Part shown: piece after piece, positions 25,756 through 39,600 of the stretch
Numbering within the stretch: the first letter of the stretch is position 1
Layout of the letters: each line of letters begins with the position of its first letter
Origin: Euonymus europaeus
Taxonomy: Eukaryota > Streptophyta > Magnoliopsida > Celastrales > Celastraceae
Assembly: GCA_963580455.1 (NCBI GenBank)
Contig: OY756961.1
Location: 16,225,001 to 16,289,000, forward strand
DNA length: 64,000 bases
Reading direction: 5' to 3'
The notes under the pieces: model-generated
Seen by the model: only the letters and a program-made list of their open reading frames with translations
Told to the model about the DNA's origin: nothing
Databases searched by the model: none
Made by a program: the position numbers and the translations under genes

Positions 25756-28700
25756 ACTGACTTTCTATGATAAATTGACAAAACCGTTAAGAGCTGCTCC
25801 ATAGAAGGTGTTGAGCGACTTCGAACCATCAAAGTTGCTCGGTGTACAATTTTTATTGTTCTTCTATGTCAAATTTTACGAGTATAAGCTTCCTAGGTTA
25901 TTTCGATGCCAAAAGACCAACTTTCTATAAGAATTGGACGAAACCGTTAAAAGCTCCTCCATAGAGAGAGTTGAGCAACTTCGGACCATCAAAGTTGCTC
26001 GGTGTACAATTTTTATTGTTCTAATATGTCAAATTTACGAGTATAAGCTTCATAGATTATTTCGATGCCAAAACACCAAATTTCTAAGACAAATGGACAA
26101 AACCGTTAAGAGCTCCTCCATAGAAGGAGTTGGGCAACTTCGGACCATCAAAATTGCTCTATGTACACTTTTTATTGTTCTTCTATGTCAAATTTTATGA
26201 GTATAAGCTTCTTAGATTATTTCGATGCAAAAACACCAACTTTCTATGACAAATGGACAAAACCGTTAAAAGCTGCTGCATAGAGAGAGTTGAGCAACTT
26301 CAGACCATCAAAGTTGCTCGGTGTACAATTTTTATTGTTCTTCTATATCAAATTTTACGAGTATAAGCTTCCTAGATTATTTCGATGCCAAAACACCGAC
26401 TTTCTATGATAAATGGACGAAACCGTTAAAAGCTCCCCCATAGAGAGTGTTGAGCGACTTCGAACCATCAAAGTTGCTCGGTGTACTATTTTTATTGTTC
26501 TTATATTTAAAATTTTATGAGTAAAAGCTTCCTAGATTATTTCGATGCCAAAACACCAACTTTCTATGACAAAATGACGAAACCGTTAAAAGCTCCTCCA
26601 CAGAGAGAGTTGAGCAACTTCGGACCATCAAAATTGCTCTATGAACACTTTTTGTTGTTCTTCTATGTCAAATTTTACGAGTATAAGCTTCCTAGATTAT
26701 TTCGATGCCAAAACACCAACTTTCTATGACAAAATGACGAAACCGTTAAAAGCTCCTCCATAGAGAGAGTTGAGCAACTTCGGACCATCAAAATTGCTCT
26801 ATGAACACTTTTTGTTGTTCTTCTATGTCAAATTTTACGAGTATAAGCTTCCTAGATTATTTCGATGCCAAAACACCAACTTTCTATGAAAAATGGACAA
26901 AACCGTTAAAAGCTCCTCCATAGAGAGAGTTGAGCAACTTCAGACCATCAAAGTTGCTCGGTGTACAATTTTTATTGTTCTTCTATATCAAATTTTACGA
27001 GTATAAGCTTCCTAGATTATTTCGATGCCAAAACACCAACTTTCTATGAGAAATGGACGAAACCGTTAAAAGCTCCCCCATAGAGAGTGTTGAGCGACTT
27101 CGAACCATCAAAGTTGCTCGGTGTACAATTTTTCTTGTTCTTATATGTAAAATTGTATGAGTATAAGCTTCCTAGATTATTTCGATGCCAAAACACCAAC
27201 TTTCTATGACAAAAGGATGAAACCGCTAAAAGCTCCTCCGTAGAGAGAGTTGAGCAACTTCGGACCATCAAAGTTGCTCGGTGTACAATTTTTATTGTTC
27301 TTATATGTCAAATTTTATGAGTATAGGCTTCCTAGATTATTTCGATGCCAAAACAACAACTTTCTATGACAAATAGACAAAACCGTTAATAACCCATCCA
27401 TAGAGAGTGTTGAGCGACTTCGGACCATCAAAGTTGCTCGGTGTACAATTTTATTTGTTCTTATATGTCAAATTTTACGAGTATAAGCTTCACAGATGAT
27501 TTCGATGCCAAAACACAAACTTTTTATGACAAATAGACAAAACCGTTAAAAGCTCCTCCATAGAGAGAGTTGAGCAAATTCGGACCATCAAAGTTGCTCG
27601 GTGTACAATTTTTATTGTTCTTCTATGTCAAATTTTACGAGTATAAGCTTCCTAGGTTATTTCGATGCCAAAAGACCAACTTTCTATGATAAATGGACAA
27701 AACCGTTAAAAGCTCCCCCATAGAGAGTGTTGAGCGACTTCGAACCATCAAAGTTGCTCGGTGTACTATTTTTATTGTTCTTCTATGTCAAATTTTACGA
27801 GTATAAGCTTCCTAAATTATTTCGATGCCAAAACACCGACTTTCTATGATAAATGGACAAAACCGTTAAAAGCTTCTGCATAGAGAGTGTTGAGCAACTT
27901 CGGACCATCAAAGTTGCTCGGTGTACTATTTTTATTGTTCTTATATGTAAAATTTTATGAGTATAAGCTTCCTAGATTATTTCGATGCCAAAACACCAAC
28001 TTTCTATGACAAAATAACGAAACCGTTAAAAGCTCCTCCATAGAGAGAGTTGAGCAACTTCGGACCATCAAAATTGCTCTATGAACACTTTTTGTTGTTC
28101 TTCTATGTCAAATTTTACGAGTATAAGCTTCCTAGATTATTTCGATGCCAAAACACCAACTTTCTATGAAAAATGAACAAAACCGTTAAAAGCTCCTCCC
28201 TAGAGAGAGTTGAGCAACTTCAGACCATCAAAGTTGCTCGATGTACAATTTTTATTGTTCTTCTATATCAAATTTTACGAGTATAAGCTTCCTAGATTAT
28301 TTCGATGCCAAAACACCAACTTTCTATGAGAAATGGACGAAACCGTTAAAAGCTCCCCCATAGAGAGTGTTGAGCGACTTCGAACCATCAAAGTTGCTCG
28401 GTGTACAATTTTTATTGTTCTTATATGTAAAATTTTATGAGTATAAGCTTCCTAGATTATTTCGATGCCAAAACACCAACTTTCTATGACAAAAGGACGA
28501 AACCGTTAAAAGCTCCTCCGTAGAGAGAGTTGAGCAACTTCGGACCATCAAAGTTGCTCGGTGTACAATTTTTATTGTTCTTATATGTCAAATTTTATGA
28601 GTATAAGCTTCCTAGATTATTTCGATGCCAAAACAACAACTTTCTATGACAAATAGACAAAACCATTAAAAGCCCATCCATAGAGAGTGTTGAGGGACTT

Positions 28701-28971
28701 CGGACCATCAAAGTTGCTCGGTGTACAATTTTATTTGTTCTTATATGTCAAATTTTACGAGTATAAGCTTCACAGATGATTTCGATGCCAAAACACAAAC
28801 TTTTTATGACAAATAGACAAAACCGTTAAAAGCTCCTCCAAAGAGAGAGTTGAGCAACTTCGGACCATCAAAGTTGCTTGGTGTACAATTTTTATTGTTC
28901 TTCTATGTCAAATTTTACGAGTATAACTTCCTAGGTTATTTCGATGCCAAAAGACCAACTTTCTATAAGAA

Positions 28972-31531
28972 TTGGACGAAACCGTTAAAAGCTCCTCCAT
29001 AGAGAGAGTTGAGCAACTTCGGACCATCAAAGTTGCTCGGTGTACAATTTTTATTGTTCTCATATGTCAAATTTACGAGTATAAGCTTCATAGATTATTT
29101 CGATGCCAAAACACCAACTTTCTAAGACAAATGGACAAAACCGTTAAGAGCTCCTCCATAGAAGGAGTTGGGCAACTTCGGACCATCAAAATTGCTCTAT
29201 GTACACTTTTTATTGTTCTTCTATGTCAAATTTTATGAGTATAAGCTTCTTAGATTATTTCGATGCAAAAACACCAACTTTCTATGACAAATGGACAAAA
29301 CCGTTAAAAGCTTCTGCATAGAGAGAGTTGAGCAACTTCAGACCATCAAAGTTGCTCGGTGTACAATTTTTATTGTTCTTCTATATCAAATTTTACGAGT
29401 ATAAGCTACCTAGATTATTTCGATGCCAAAACACCGACTTTCTATGATAAATGGACGAAACCGTTAAAAGCTCCCCCATAGAGAGTGTTGAGCGACTTCG
29501 AACCATCAAAGTTGCTCGGTGTACTATTTTTATTGTTCTTATATGTAAAATTTTATGAGTATAAGCTTCCTAGATTATTTCGATGCCAAAACACCAACTT
29601 TCTATGACAAATAGACAAAACCAAAAAAAGCTCCTCTGTAGAGAGTGTTGAGCGACTTCGGACCATCAAAGTTGCTCGGTGTACAATTTTATTTGTTCTT
29701 ATATGTCAAATTTTACGAGTATAAGCTTCACAGATGATTTCGATGCGAAAACACAAACTTTTTATGACAAATAGACAAAACCGTTAAAAGCTCCTCCATA
29801 GAGAGAGTTGAGCAACTTCGGACCATCAAAGTTGCTCGGTGTACAATTTTTATTGTTCTTCTATATCAAATTTTACGAGTATAAGCTTCCTAGGTTATTT
29901 CGATGCCAAAACACCAACTTTCTATGAGAAATGGACGAAACCGTTAAAAGCTCCCCCATAGAGAGTGTTGAGCGACTTCGAACCATCAAAGTTGCTCGGT
30001 GTACAATTTTTATTGTTCTTATATGTAAAATTTTATGAGTATAAGCTTCCTAGATTATTTCGATGCCAAAACACCAACTTTCTATGACAAAAGGACAAAC
30101 CCGTTAAAAGCTCCTCCATAGAGAGAGTTGAGCAACTTCGGACCGTCAAAGTTGCTCGGTGTACAATTTTTATTGTTCTTCTATGTAAAATTTTACGAGT
30201 ATAAGCTTCCTAGGTTATTTCGATGCCAAAAGACCAACTTTCTATGATCAATGGACAAAACCGTTAAAAGCTCCCCCATAGAGAGTGTTGAGCGACTTCG
30301 AACCATCAAAGTTGCTCGGTGTACTATTTTTATTGTTCTTCTATGTCAAATTTTATGAGTATAAGCTTCCTAAATTATTTCGATGCCAAAACACCGACTT
30401 TCTATGATAAATGGACAAAACCGTTAAAAGCTTCTGCATAGAGAGTGTTGAGCAACTTCGGACCATCAAAGTTGCTCGGTGTACTATTTTTATTGTTCTT
30501 ATATGTAAAATATTATGAGTATAAGCTTCCTAGATTATTTCGATGCCAAAACACCAACTTTCTATGACAAAATGACGAAACCGTTAAAAGCTCCTCCATA
30601 GAGAGAGTTGAGCAACTTCGGACCATCAAAATTGCTCTATGAACACTTTTTGTTGTTCTTCTATGTCAAATTTTACGAGTATAAGCTTCCTAGATTATTT
30701 CGATGCCAAAACACCAACTTTCTATGAAAAATGGACAAAACCGTTAAAAGCTCATCCATAGAGAGAGTTGAGCAACTTCAGACCATCAAAGTTGCTCGGT
30801 GTACAATTTTTATTGTTCTTCTATATCAAATTTTACGAGTATAAGCTTCCTAGATTATTTCGATGCCAAAACACCAACTTTCTATGAGAAATGGACGAAA
30901 CCGTTAAAAGCTCCCCCATAGAGAGTGTTGAGCGACTTCGAACCATCAAATTTGCTCGGTGTACAATTTTTATTGTTCTTATATGTAAAATTTTATGAGT
31001 ATAAGCTTCCTAGATTAATTCGATGCCAAAACACCAACTTTCTATGACAAAAGGACGAAACCGTTAAAAGCTCCTCCGTAGAGAGAGTTGAGCAACTTCG
31101 GACCATCAAAGTTGCTCGGTGTACAATTTTTATTGTTCTTATATGTCAAAATTTTATGAGTATAAGCTTCCTAGATTATTTCGATGCCAAAACAACAACT
31201 TTCTATGACAAATAGACAAAACCGTTAAAAGCCCATCCATAGAGAGTGTTGAGCGACTTCGGACCATCAAAGTGGCTCGGTGTACAATTTTATTTGTTCT
31301 TATATGTCAAATTTTACGAGTATAAGCTTCACAGATGATTTCGATGCCAAAACACAAACTTTTTATGACAAATAGACAAAACCGTTAAAAGCTCCTCCAT
31401 AGATAGAGTTGAGCAACTTCGGACCATCAAAGTTGCTCGGTGTACAATTTTTATTGTTCTTCTATGTCAAATTTTACGAGTATAAGCTTCCTAGGTTATT
31501 TCGATGCCAAAAGACCAACTTTCTATAAGAA
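28972..31531 (+). repeat. 16-monomer HOR, copy 1 (2,560 bp)
   Basis: Matches the next copy almost base for base. The differences I could find by eye are few: TTTTATGAGT against TTTTACGAGT (30,350 and 32,910), GAGCAACTT against GAGCTACTT (29,812 and 32,372), ATTAATTCG at 31,016, and an extra A in CAAAATTTTATG near 31,150. Confidence 0.88.
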
Positions 31532-34089
31532 TTGGACGAAACCGTTAAAAGCTCCTCCATAGAGAGAGTTGAGCAACTTCGGACCATCAAAGTTGCTCGG
31601 TGTACAATTTTTATTGTTCTCATATGTCAAATTTACGAGTATAAGCTTCATAGATTATTTCGATGCCAAAACACCAACTTTCTAAGACAAATGGACAAAA
31701 CCGTTAAGAGCTCCTCCATAGAAGGAGTTGGGCAACTTCGGACCATCAAAATTGCTCTATGTACACTTTTTATTGTTCTTCTATGTCAAATTTTATGAGT
31801 ATAAGCTTCTTAGATTATTTCGATGCAAAAACACCAACTTTCTATGACAAATGGACAAAACCGTTAAAAGCTTCTGCATAGAGAGAGTTGAGCAACTTCA
31901 GACCATCAAAGTTGCTCGGTGTACAATTTTTATTGTTCTTCTATATCAAATTTTACGAGTATAAGCTACCTAGATTATTTCGATGCCAAAACACCGACTT
32001 TCTATGATAAATGGACGAAACCGTTAAAAGCTCCCCCATAGAGAGTGTTGAGCGACTTCGAACCATCAAAGTTGCTCGGTGTACTATTTTTATTGTTCTT
32101 ATATGTAAAATTTTATGAGTATAAGCTTCCTAGATTATTTCGATGCCAAAACACCAACTTTCTATGACAAATAGACAAAACCAAAAAAAGCTCCTCTGTA
32201 GAGAGTGTTGAGCGACTTCGGACCATCAAAGTTGCTCGGTGTACAATTTTATTTGTTCTTATATGTCAAATTTTACGAGTATAAGCTTCACAGATGATTT
32301 CGATGCGAAAACACAAACTTTTTATGACAAATAGACAAAACCGTTAAAAGCTCCTCCATAGAGAGAGTTGAGCTACTTCGGACCATCAAAGTTGCTCGGT
32401 GTACAATTTTTATTGTTCTTCTATATCAAATTTTACGAGTATAAGCTTCCTAGGTTATTTCGATGCCAAAACACCAACTTTCTATGAGAAATGGACGAAA
32501 CCGTTAAAAGCTCCCCCATAGAGAGTGTTGAGCGACTTCGAACCATCAAAGTTGCTCGGTGTACAATTTTTATTGTTTTATATGTAAAATTTTATGAGTA
32601 TAAGCTTCCTAGATTATTTCGATGCCAAAACACCAACTTTCTATGACAAAAGGACAAACCCGTTAAAAGCTCCTCCATAGAGAGAGTTGAGCAACTTCGG
32701 ACCGTCAAAGTTGCTCGGTGTACAATTTTTATTGTTCTTCTATGTAAAATTTTACGAGTATAAGCTTCCTAGGTTATTTCGATGCCAAAAGACCAACTTT
32801 CTATGATCAATGGACAAAACCGTTAAAAGCTCCCCCATAGAGAGTGTTGAGCGACTTCGAACCATCAAAGTTGCTCGGTGTACTATTTTTATTGTTCTTC
32901 TATGTCAAATTTTACGAGTATAAGCTTCCTAAATTATTTCGATGCCAAAACACCGACTTTCTATGATAAATGGACAAAACCGTTAAAAGCTTCTGCATAG
33001 AGAGTGTTGAGCAACTTCGGACCATCAAAGTTGCTCGGTGTACTATTTTTATTGTTCTTATATGTAAAATATTATGAGTATAAGCTTCCTAGATTATTTC
33101 GATGCCAAAACACCAACTTTCTATGACAAAATGACGAAACCGTTAAAAGCTCCTCCATAGAGAGAGTTGAGCAACTTCGGACCATCAAAATTGCTCTATG
33201 AACACTTTTTGTTGTTCTTCTATGTCAAATTTTACGAGTATAAGCTTCCTAGATTATTTCGATGCCAAAACACCAACTTTCTATGAAAAATGGACAAAAC
33301 CGTTAAAAGCTCATCCATAGAGAGAGTTGAGCAACTTCAGACCATCAAAGTTGCTCGGTGTACAATTTTTATTGTTCTTCTATATCAAATTTTACGAGTA
33401 TAAGCTTCCTAGATTATTTCGATGCCAAAACACCAACTTTCTATGAGAAATGGACGAAACCGTTAAAAGCTCCCCCATAGAGAGTGTTGAGCGACTTCGA
33501 ACCATCAAATTTGCTCGGTGTACAATTTTTATTGTTCTTATATGTAAAATTTTATGAGTATAAGCTTCCTAGATTATTTCGATGCCAAAACACCAACTTT
33601 CTATGACAAAAGGACGAAACCGTTAAAAGCTCCTCCGTAGAGAGAGTTGAGCAACTTCGGACCATCAAAGTTGCTCGGTGTACAATTTTTATTGTTCTTA
33701 TATGTCAAATTTTATGAGTATAAGCTTCCTAGATTATTTCGATGCCAAAACAACAACTTTCTATGACAAATAGACAAAACCGTTAAAAGCCCATCCATAG
33801 AGAGTGTTGAGCGACTTCGGACCATCAAAGTGGCTCGGTGTACAATTTTATTTGTTCTTATATGTCAAATTTTACGAGTATAAGCTTCACAGATGATTTC
33901 GATGCCAAAACACAAACTTTTTATGACAAATAGACAAAACCGTTAAAAGCTCCTCCATAGATAGAGTTGAGCAACTTCGGACCATCAAAGTTGCTCGGTG
34001 TACAATTTTTATTGTTCTTCTATGTCAAATTTTACGAGTATAAGCTTCCTAGGTTATTTCGATGCCAAAAGACCAACTTTCTATAAGAA
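31532..34089 (+). repeat. 16-monomer HOR, copy 2 (2,558 bp)
   Basis: Nearly identical to the copies on both sides. It is two bases shorter than the first relative unit around 32,574 (ATTGTTTTATATG in place of ATTGTTCTTATATG gives one loss) and lacks the extra A of copy 1. Together with its neighbours it marks the most homogenised part of the window. Confidence 0.88.
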
Positions 34090-36664
34090 TTGGACGAAAC
34101 CGTTAAAAGCTCCTCCATAGAGAGAGTTGAGCAACTTCGGACCATCAAAGTTGCTCGGTGTACAATTTTTATTGTTCTCATATGTCAAATTTACGAGTAT
34201 AAGCTTCATAGATTATTTCGATGCCAAAACACCAACTTTCTAAGACAAATGGACAAAACCGTTAAGAGCTCCTCCATAGAAGGAGTTGGGCAACTTCGGA
34301 CCATCAAAATTGCTCTATGTACACTTTTTATTGTTCTTCTATGTCAAATTTTATGAGTATAAGCTTCTTAGATTATTTCGATGCAAAAACACCAACTTTC
34401 TATGACAAATGGACAAAACCGTTAAAAGCTTCTGCATAGAGAGAGTTGAGCAACTTCGGACCATCAAAGTTGCTCGGTGTACAATTTTTATTGTTCTTCT
34501 ATATCAAATTTTACGAGTATAAGCTACCTAGATTATTTCGATGCCAAAACACCGACTTTCTATGATAAATGGACGAAACCGTTAAAAGCTCCCCCATAGA
34601 GAGTGTTGAGCGACTTCGAACCATCAAAGTTGCTCGGTGTACTATTTTTATTGTTCTTATATGTAAAATTTTATGAGTATAAGCTTCCTAGATTATTTCG
34701 ATGCCAAAACACCAACTTTCTATCACAAATAGACAAAACCAAAAAAAGCTCCTCTGTAGAGAGTGTTGAGCGACTTCGGACCATCAAAGTTGCTCGGTGT
34801 ACAATTTTATTTGTTCTTATATGTCAAATTTTACGAGTATAAGCTTCACAGATGATTTCGATGCGAAAACACAAACTTTTTATGACAAATAGACAAAACC
34901 GTTAAAAGCTCCTCCATAGAGAGAGTTGAGCTACTTCGGACCATCAAAGTTGCTCGGTGTACAATTTTTATTGTTCTTCTATATCAAATTTTACGAGTAT
35001 AAGCTTCCTAGGTTATTTCGATGCCAAAACACCAACTTTCTATGAGAAATGGACGAAACCGTTAAAAGCTCCCCCATAGAGAGTGTTGAGCGACTTCGAA
35101 CCATCAAAGTTGCTCGGTGTACAATTTTTATTGTTCTTATATGTAAAATTTTATGAGTATAAGCTTCCTAGATTATTTCGATGCCAAAACACCAACTTTC
35201 TATGACAAAAGGACAAACCCGTTAAAAGCTCCTCCATAGAGAGAGTTGAGCAACTTCGGACCGTCAAAGTTGCTCGGTGTACAATTTTTATTGTTCTTCT
35301 ATGTAAAATTTTACGAGTATAAGCTTCCTAGGTTATTTCGATGCCAAAAGACCAACTTTCTATGATCAATGGACAAAACCGTTAAAAGCTCCCCCATAGA
35401 GAGTGTTGAGCGACTTCGAACCATCAAAGTTGCTCGGTGTACTATTTTTATTGTTCTTCTATGTCAAATTTTACGAGTATAAGCTTCCTAAATTATTTCG
35501 ATGCCAAAACACCGACTTTCTATGATAAATGGACAAAACCGTTAAAAGCTTCTGCATAGAGAGTGTTGAGCAACTTCGGACCATCAAAGTTGCTCGGTGT
35601 ACTATTTTTATTGTTCTTATATGTAAAATATTATGAGTATAAGCTTCCTAGATTATTTCGATGCCAAAACACCAACTTTCTATGACAAAATGACGAAACC
35701 GTTAAAAGCTCCTCCATAGAGAGAGTTGAGCAACTTCGGACCATCAAAATTGCTCTATGAACACTTTTTGTTGTTCTTCTATGTCAAATTTTGCGAGTAT
35801 AAGCTTCCTAGATTATTTCGATGCCAAAACACCAACTTTCTATGAAAAATGGACAAAACCGTTAAAAGCTCCTCCATAGAGAGAGTTGAGCAACTTCAGA
35901 CCATCAAAGTTGCTCGGTGTACAATTTTTATTGTTCTTCTATGTCAAATATTACGAGTATAAGCTTTCTAGATTATTTCGATGCCAAAACACCGACTTTC
36001 TATGATAAATGGACGAAACCGTTAAAAGCACCCCCATAGAGAGTGTTGAGCAACTTCGAATCATCAAAGTTGCTCGGTGTACAATTTTTATTGTTCTTAT
36101 ATGTAAAATTTTATGAGTATACGCTTCCTAGATTATTTCGATGCCAAAACACTAACTTTCTATGACAAATAGACAAAACCGTTAAAAGACAAAACCGTTA
36201 AAAGCTCCTCCGTAGAGAGAGTTGAGCAACTTCAGACCATTAAAGTTGCTCGGTGTACAATTTTTATTGTTCTTATATGTCAAATTTTACGAGTATAAGC
36301 TTCCTAGATTATTTCGATGCCAAAACAACAACTTTCTATGACAAATAGACAAAACCGTTAAAAGCTCCTCCATAGAGAGTGTTGAGCGACTTCGGACCAT
36401 CAAAGTTGCTCGGTGTACAATTTTATTTGTTCTTATATGTCAAATTTTACGAGTATAAGCTTCACAGATGATTTCGATGCCAAAACACAAACTTTTTGTG
36501 ACAAATAGACAAAACCGTTAAAAGCTCCTCCATAGAGAGAGTTGAGCAACTTCAGACCATCAAAGTTGCTCGGTGTACAATTTTTATTGTTCTTCTATGT
36601 CAAATTTTACGAGTATAAGCTTCCTAGGTTATTTCGATGCCAAAACACCAACTTTCTATGAGAA
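34090..36664 (+). repeat. 16-monomer HOR, copy 3, diverging at its 3' end
   Basis: Near-identical to copy 2 until about 35,940, then visibly different (TCAAATATTACG, AAGCACCCCC, CTTCGAATC) and closer to the 10-monomer units that follow. It includes a 16-bp tandem duplication at 36,171-36,202, which makes this copy 2,575 bp long. The unit therefore bridges domain 3 and the next domain. Confidence 0.8.
36171..36202 (+). repeat. 16-bp direct duplication inside one monomer
   Basis: AGACAAAACCGTTAAA occurs twice in immediate succession, giving a 176-bp monomer. I saw no other monomer in the window with it, so it is a private event near a change of HOR type. Replication slippage is the likely cause. 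Confidence 0.92.
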
Positions 36665-39600
36665 ATGGAAGAAACCGTTAAAAGCTCCTCCATATAGAGA
36701 GTTGAGCAATTTCGGACCATCAAAGTTGCTCGGTGTACAATTTTTATTGTTCTCATATGTCAAATTTACGAGTATAAGCTTCATAGATTATTTCGATGCC
36801 AAAACACCAACCTTCTAAGACAAATGGACAAAACCGTTAAGAGCTCCTCCATAGAAGGAGTTGAGCGACTTCGGAACATCAAAATTTCTCTATGTACACT
36901 TTTTATTGTTCTTCTATGTCAAATTTTATGAGTATAAGCTTCTTAGATTATTTCGATGCCAAAACACCAACTTTCTATGACAAATGGACAAAACCGTTAA
37001 AAGCTTCTGCATAGAGAGAGTCGAGCAACTTCGGACCATCAAAATTGCTATATGAACACTTTTTGTTGTTCTTCTGTGTCACATTTTACGAGTATAAGCT
37101 TCCTAGATTATTTCGATGCCAAAACACCAACTTTCTATGACAAAAGGACGAAACCGTTAAATGCTCCTCAATAGAGAGAGTTGAGCAACTTCGGACCATC
37201 AAAGTTGCTCTATGAACACTTTTTGTTGTTCTTCTATGTCAAATTTTACGAGTATAAGCTTCCTAGATTATTTCGATGCCAAAACACCAACTTTCTATGA
37301 AAAATGGACAAAACTGTTAAAAGCTCCTCCAAAGAGAGAGTTGAGCAACTTCAGACCATCAAAGTTGCTCGGTGTACAATTTTTATTGTTCTTCTATGTC
37401 AAATTTTACGAGTATAAGCTTCCTAGATTATTTCGATGCCAAAACACCGACTTTCTATGATAAATGGACGAAACCGTTAAAAGCACCCCCATAGAGAGTG
37501 TTGAGCGACTTCGAACCATCAAAGTTGCTCGAGTACAATTTTGATTGTTCTTATATGTAAAATTTTATGAGTATAAGCTTTCTAGATTATTTCGATGCCA
37601 AAACACCAACTTTCTATGAGAAATGGATGAAACCGTAAAAAGCTCCTCCATAGAGAGAGTTGAGCAACTTCGGACCATTAAAGTTGCTCGGTGTACAATT
37701 TTTATTGTTCTTATATGTCAAATTTTATGAGTATAAGCTTCCTAGATTATTTCGATGCCAAAACACCAACTTTCTATGACAAATGGACGAAACCGTTAAA
37801 AGCTCCTCCATAGAGAGAGTTGAGCAACTTCGGACCGTCAAAGTTGCTCGGTGTACAATTTTTATTGTTCTTATATGTCAAATTTTATGAGTATAAGCTT
37901 CCTAGATTATTTCGATGCCAAAACAACAACTTTCTATGACAAATAGACAAAACCGTTAAAAGCTCCTCCATAGAGAGTGTTGAGCGACTTCGGACCATCA
38001 AAGTTGGTCGGTGTACAATTTTATTTGTTCTTATATTTCAAATTTTACGAGTATAAGCTTCACAGATGATTTCGATGCCAAAACACAAACTTTTTATGAC
38101 AAATAGACAAAACCGTTAAAAGCTCCTCCATAGAGAGAGTTGAGCAACTTCGGACCATCAAAGTTGCTCGGTGTACAATTTTTATTGTTCTTCTATGTCA
38201 AATTTTACGAGTATAAGCTTCCTAGGTTATTTCGATGCCAAAACACCAACTTTCTATGAGGAATGGATGAAACCGTTAAAAGCTCCCCCATAGAGAGAGT
38301 TGAGCAATTTCGGACCATCAAAGTTGCTCGGTGTACAATTTTTATTGTTCTCATATGTCAAATTTACGAGTATAAGCTTCATAGATTATTTGGATGCCAA
38401 AACACCAACCTTCTAAGACAAATGGACAAAACCGTTAAGAGCTCCTCCATAGAAGGAGTTGAGCGACTTCGGAACATCAAAATTGCTCTATGTACACTTT
38501 TTATTGTTCTTCTATGTCAAATTTTATGAGTATAACCTTCTTAGATTATTTCGATGCCAAAACACCAACTTTCTATGACAAATGGACAAAACCGTTAAAA
38601 GCTTCTGCATAGAGAGAGTCGAGCAACTTCGGACCATCAAAATTGCTATATGAACACTTTTTGTTGTTCTTCTGTGTCACATTTTACGAGTATAAGCTTC
38701 CTAGATTATTTCGATGCCAAAACACCAACTTTCTATGACAAAAGGACGAAGCCGTTAAAAGCTCCTCCATAGAGAGAGTTGAGCAACTTCGGACCATCAA
38801 AGTTGCTCTATGAACACTTTTTTTTGTTCTTCTATGTCAAATTTTACGAGTATAAGCTTCCTAGATTATTTCGATGCCAAAACACCAACTTTCTATGAAA
38901 AATGTTCAAAACTGTTAAAAGCTCCTCCATAGAGAGAGTTGAGCAACTTCAGACCATCAAAGTTGCTCGGTGTACAATTTTTATTGTTCTTCTATGTCAA
39001 ATTTTACGAGTATAAGCTTCCTAGATTATTTCGATGCCAAAACACCGACTTTCTATGATAAATGGACGAAACCGTTAAAAGCACCCCCATAGAGAGTGTT
39101 GAGCGACTTCGAACCATCAAAGTTGCTCGGTGTACAATTTTTATTGTTCTTATATGAAAAATTTTATGAGTATAAGCTTTCTAGATTATTTCGATGCCAA
39201 AACACCAACTTTCTATGACAAATAGACAAAACCGTTAAAAGCTCCTCCGTAGAGAGTTGGGCAACTTCGGAGCATTAAAGTTGCTCGGTGTACAATTTTT
39301 ATTGTTCTTATATGTCAAATTTTATGAGTATAAGCTTCCTAGATTATTTCGATGCCAAAACACCAATTTCTATGACAAATGGACGAAACCGTTAAAAGCT
39401 CCTCCATAGAGAGAGTTGAGCAACTTCGGACCATCAAAGTTGCTCGGTGTACAATTTTTATTGTTCTTAAATGTCAAATTTTATGAGTATAAGCTTCCTA
39501 GATTATTTCGATGCCAAAACAACAACTTTCTATGACAAATAGACAAAACCGTTAAAAGCTCCTCCATAGAGAGTGTTGAGCGACTTCGGACCATCAAAGT

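Larger units (their letters stand above)
14632..25860 (+). repeat. 160-bp satellite array, domain 2 (11-monomer HOR)
   Basis: The same 160-bp monomer resumes but with a different variant set: CACTGACTTTC with GATAAATTG, GGAGCTGCTCC-type and AAGGTGTTGAG variants, CTCCGTAGAG, AAACTTTTTATG, ACAGATGATTTCG, and the GAACACTTTTTGTTGTTC class. The marker ACTGAC occurs at 14,721, 16,480, 18,719, 20,478, 23,996 and 25,756. Three spacings are 1,759-1,760 bp (11 monomers, one of which is 159 bp through a lost T in CAAATTTA). The spacing of 2,239 bp is 14 monomers and that of 3,518 bp is 22. All monomers keep the + orientation. No gene is seen. Confidence 0.93.
25860..36664 (+). repeat. 160-bp satellite array, domain 3 (16-monomer HOR)
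   Basis: The marker CTATAAGAATTGG lies just upstream of 25,934, 28,972, 31,532 and 34,090; its counterpart at 36,665 is changed to GAGAAATGGAAG. Spacings are 3,038 bp (19 monomers), 2,560, 2,558 and 2,575 bp (16 monomers, the last lengthened by a 16-bp duplication). The order of monomers is fixed: CTAGGTTATTTCG, AAGGAGTTGGGC, AAGCTACCTAG, CCAAAAAAAGCTCC, AGGACAAACCCG, and so on. All monomers are + strand. No gene is seen. Confidence 0.93.

Noticed and set aside
28972..29238. Repeated open frames of 74-88 codons with a shared peptide, including a recurring FRCQN motif
   Set aside because: They are satellite DNA. Since 160 = 3 x 53 + 1, each monomer is read in a new frame, so one DNA sequence yields the different peptide segments. 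The frames open only where TAG in CCATAGAG is altered or out of frame. No start context, codon bias or outside homology supports a gene.
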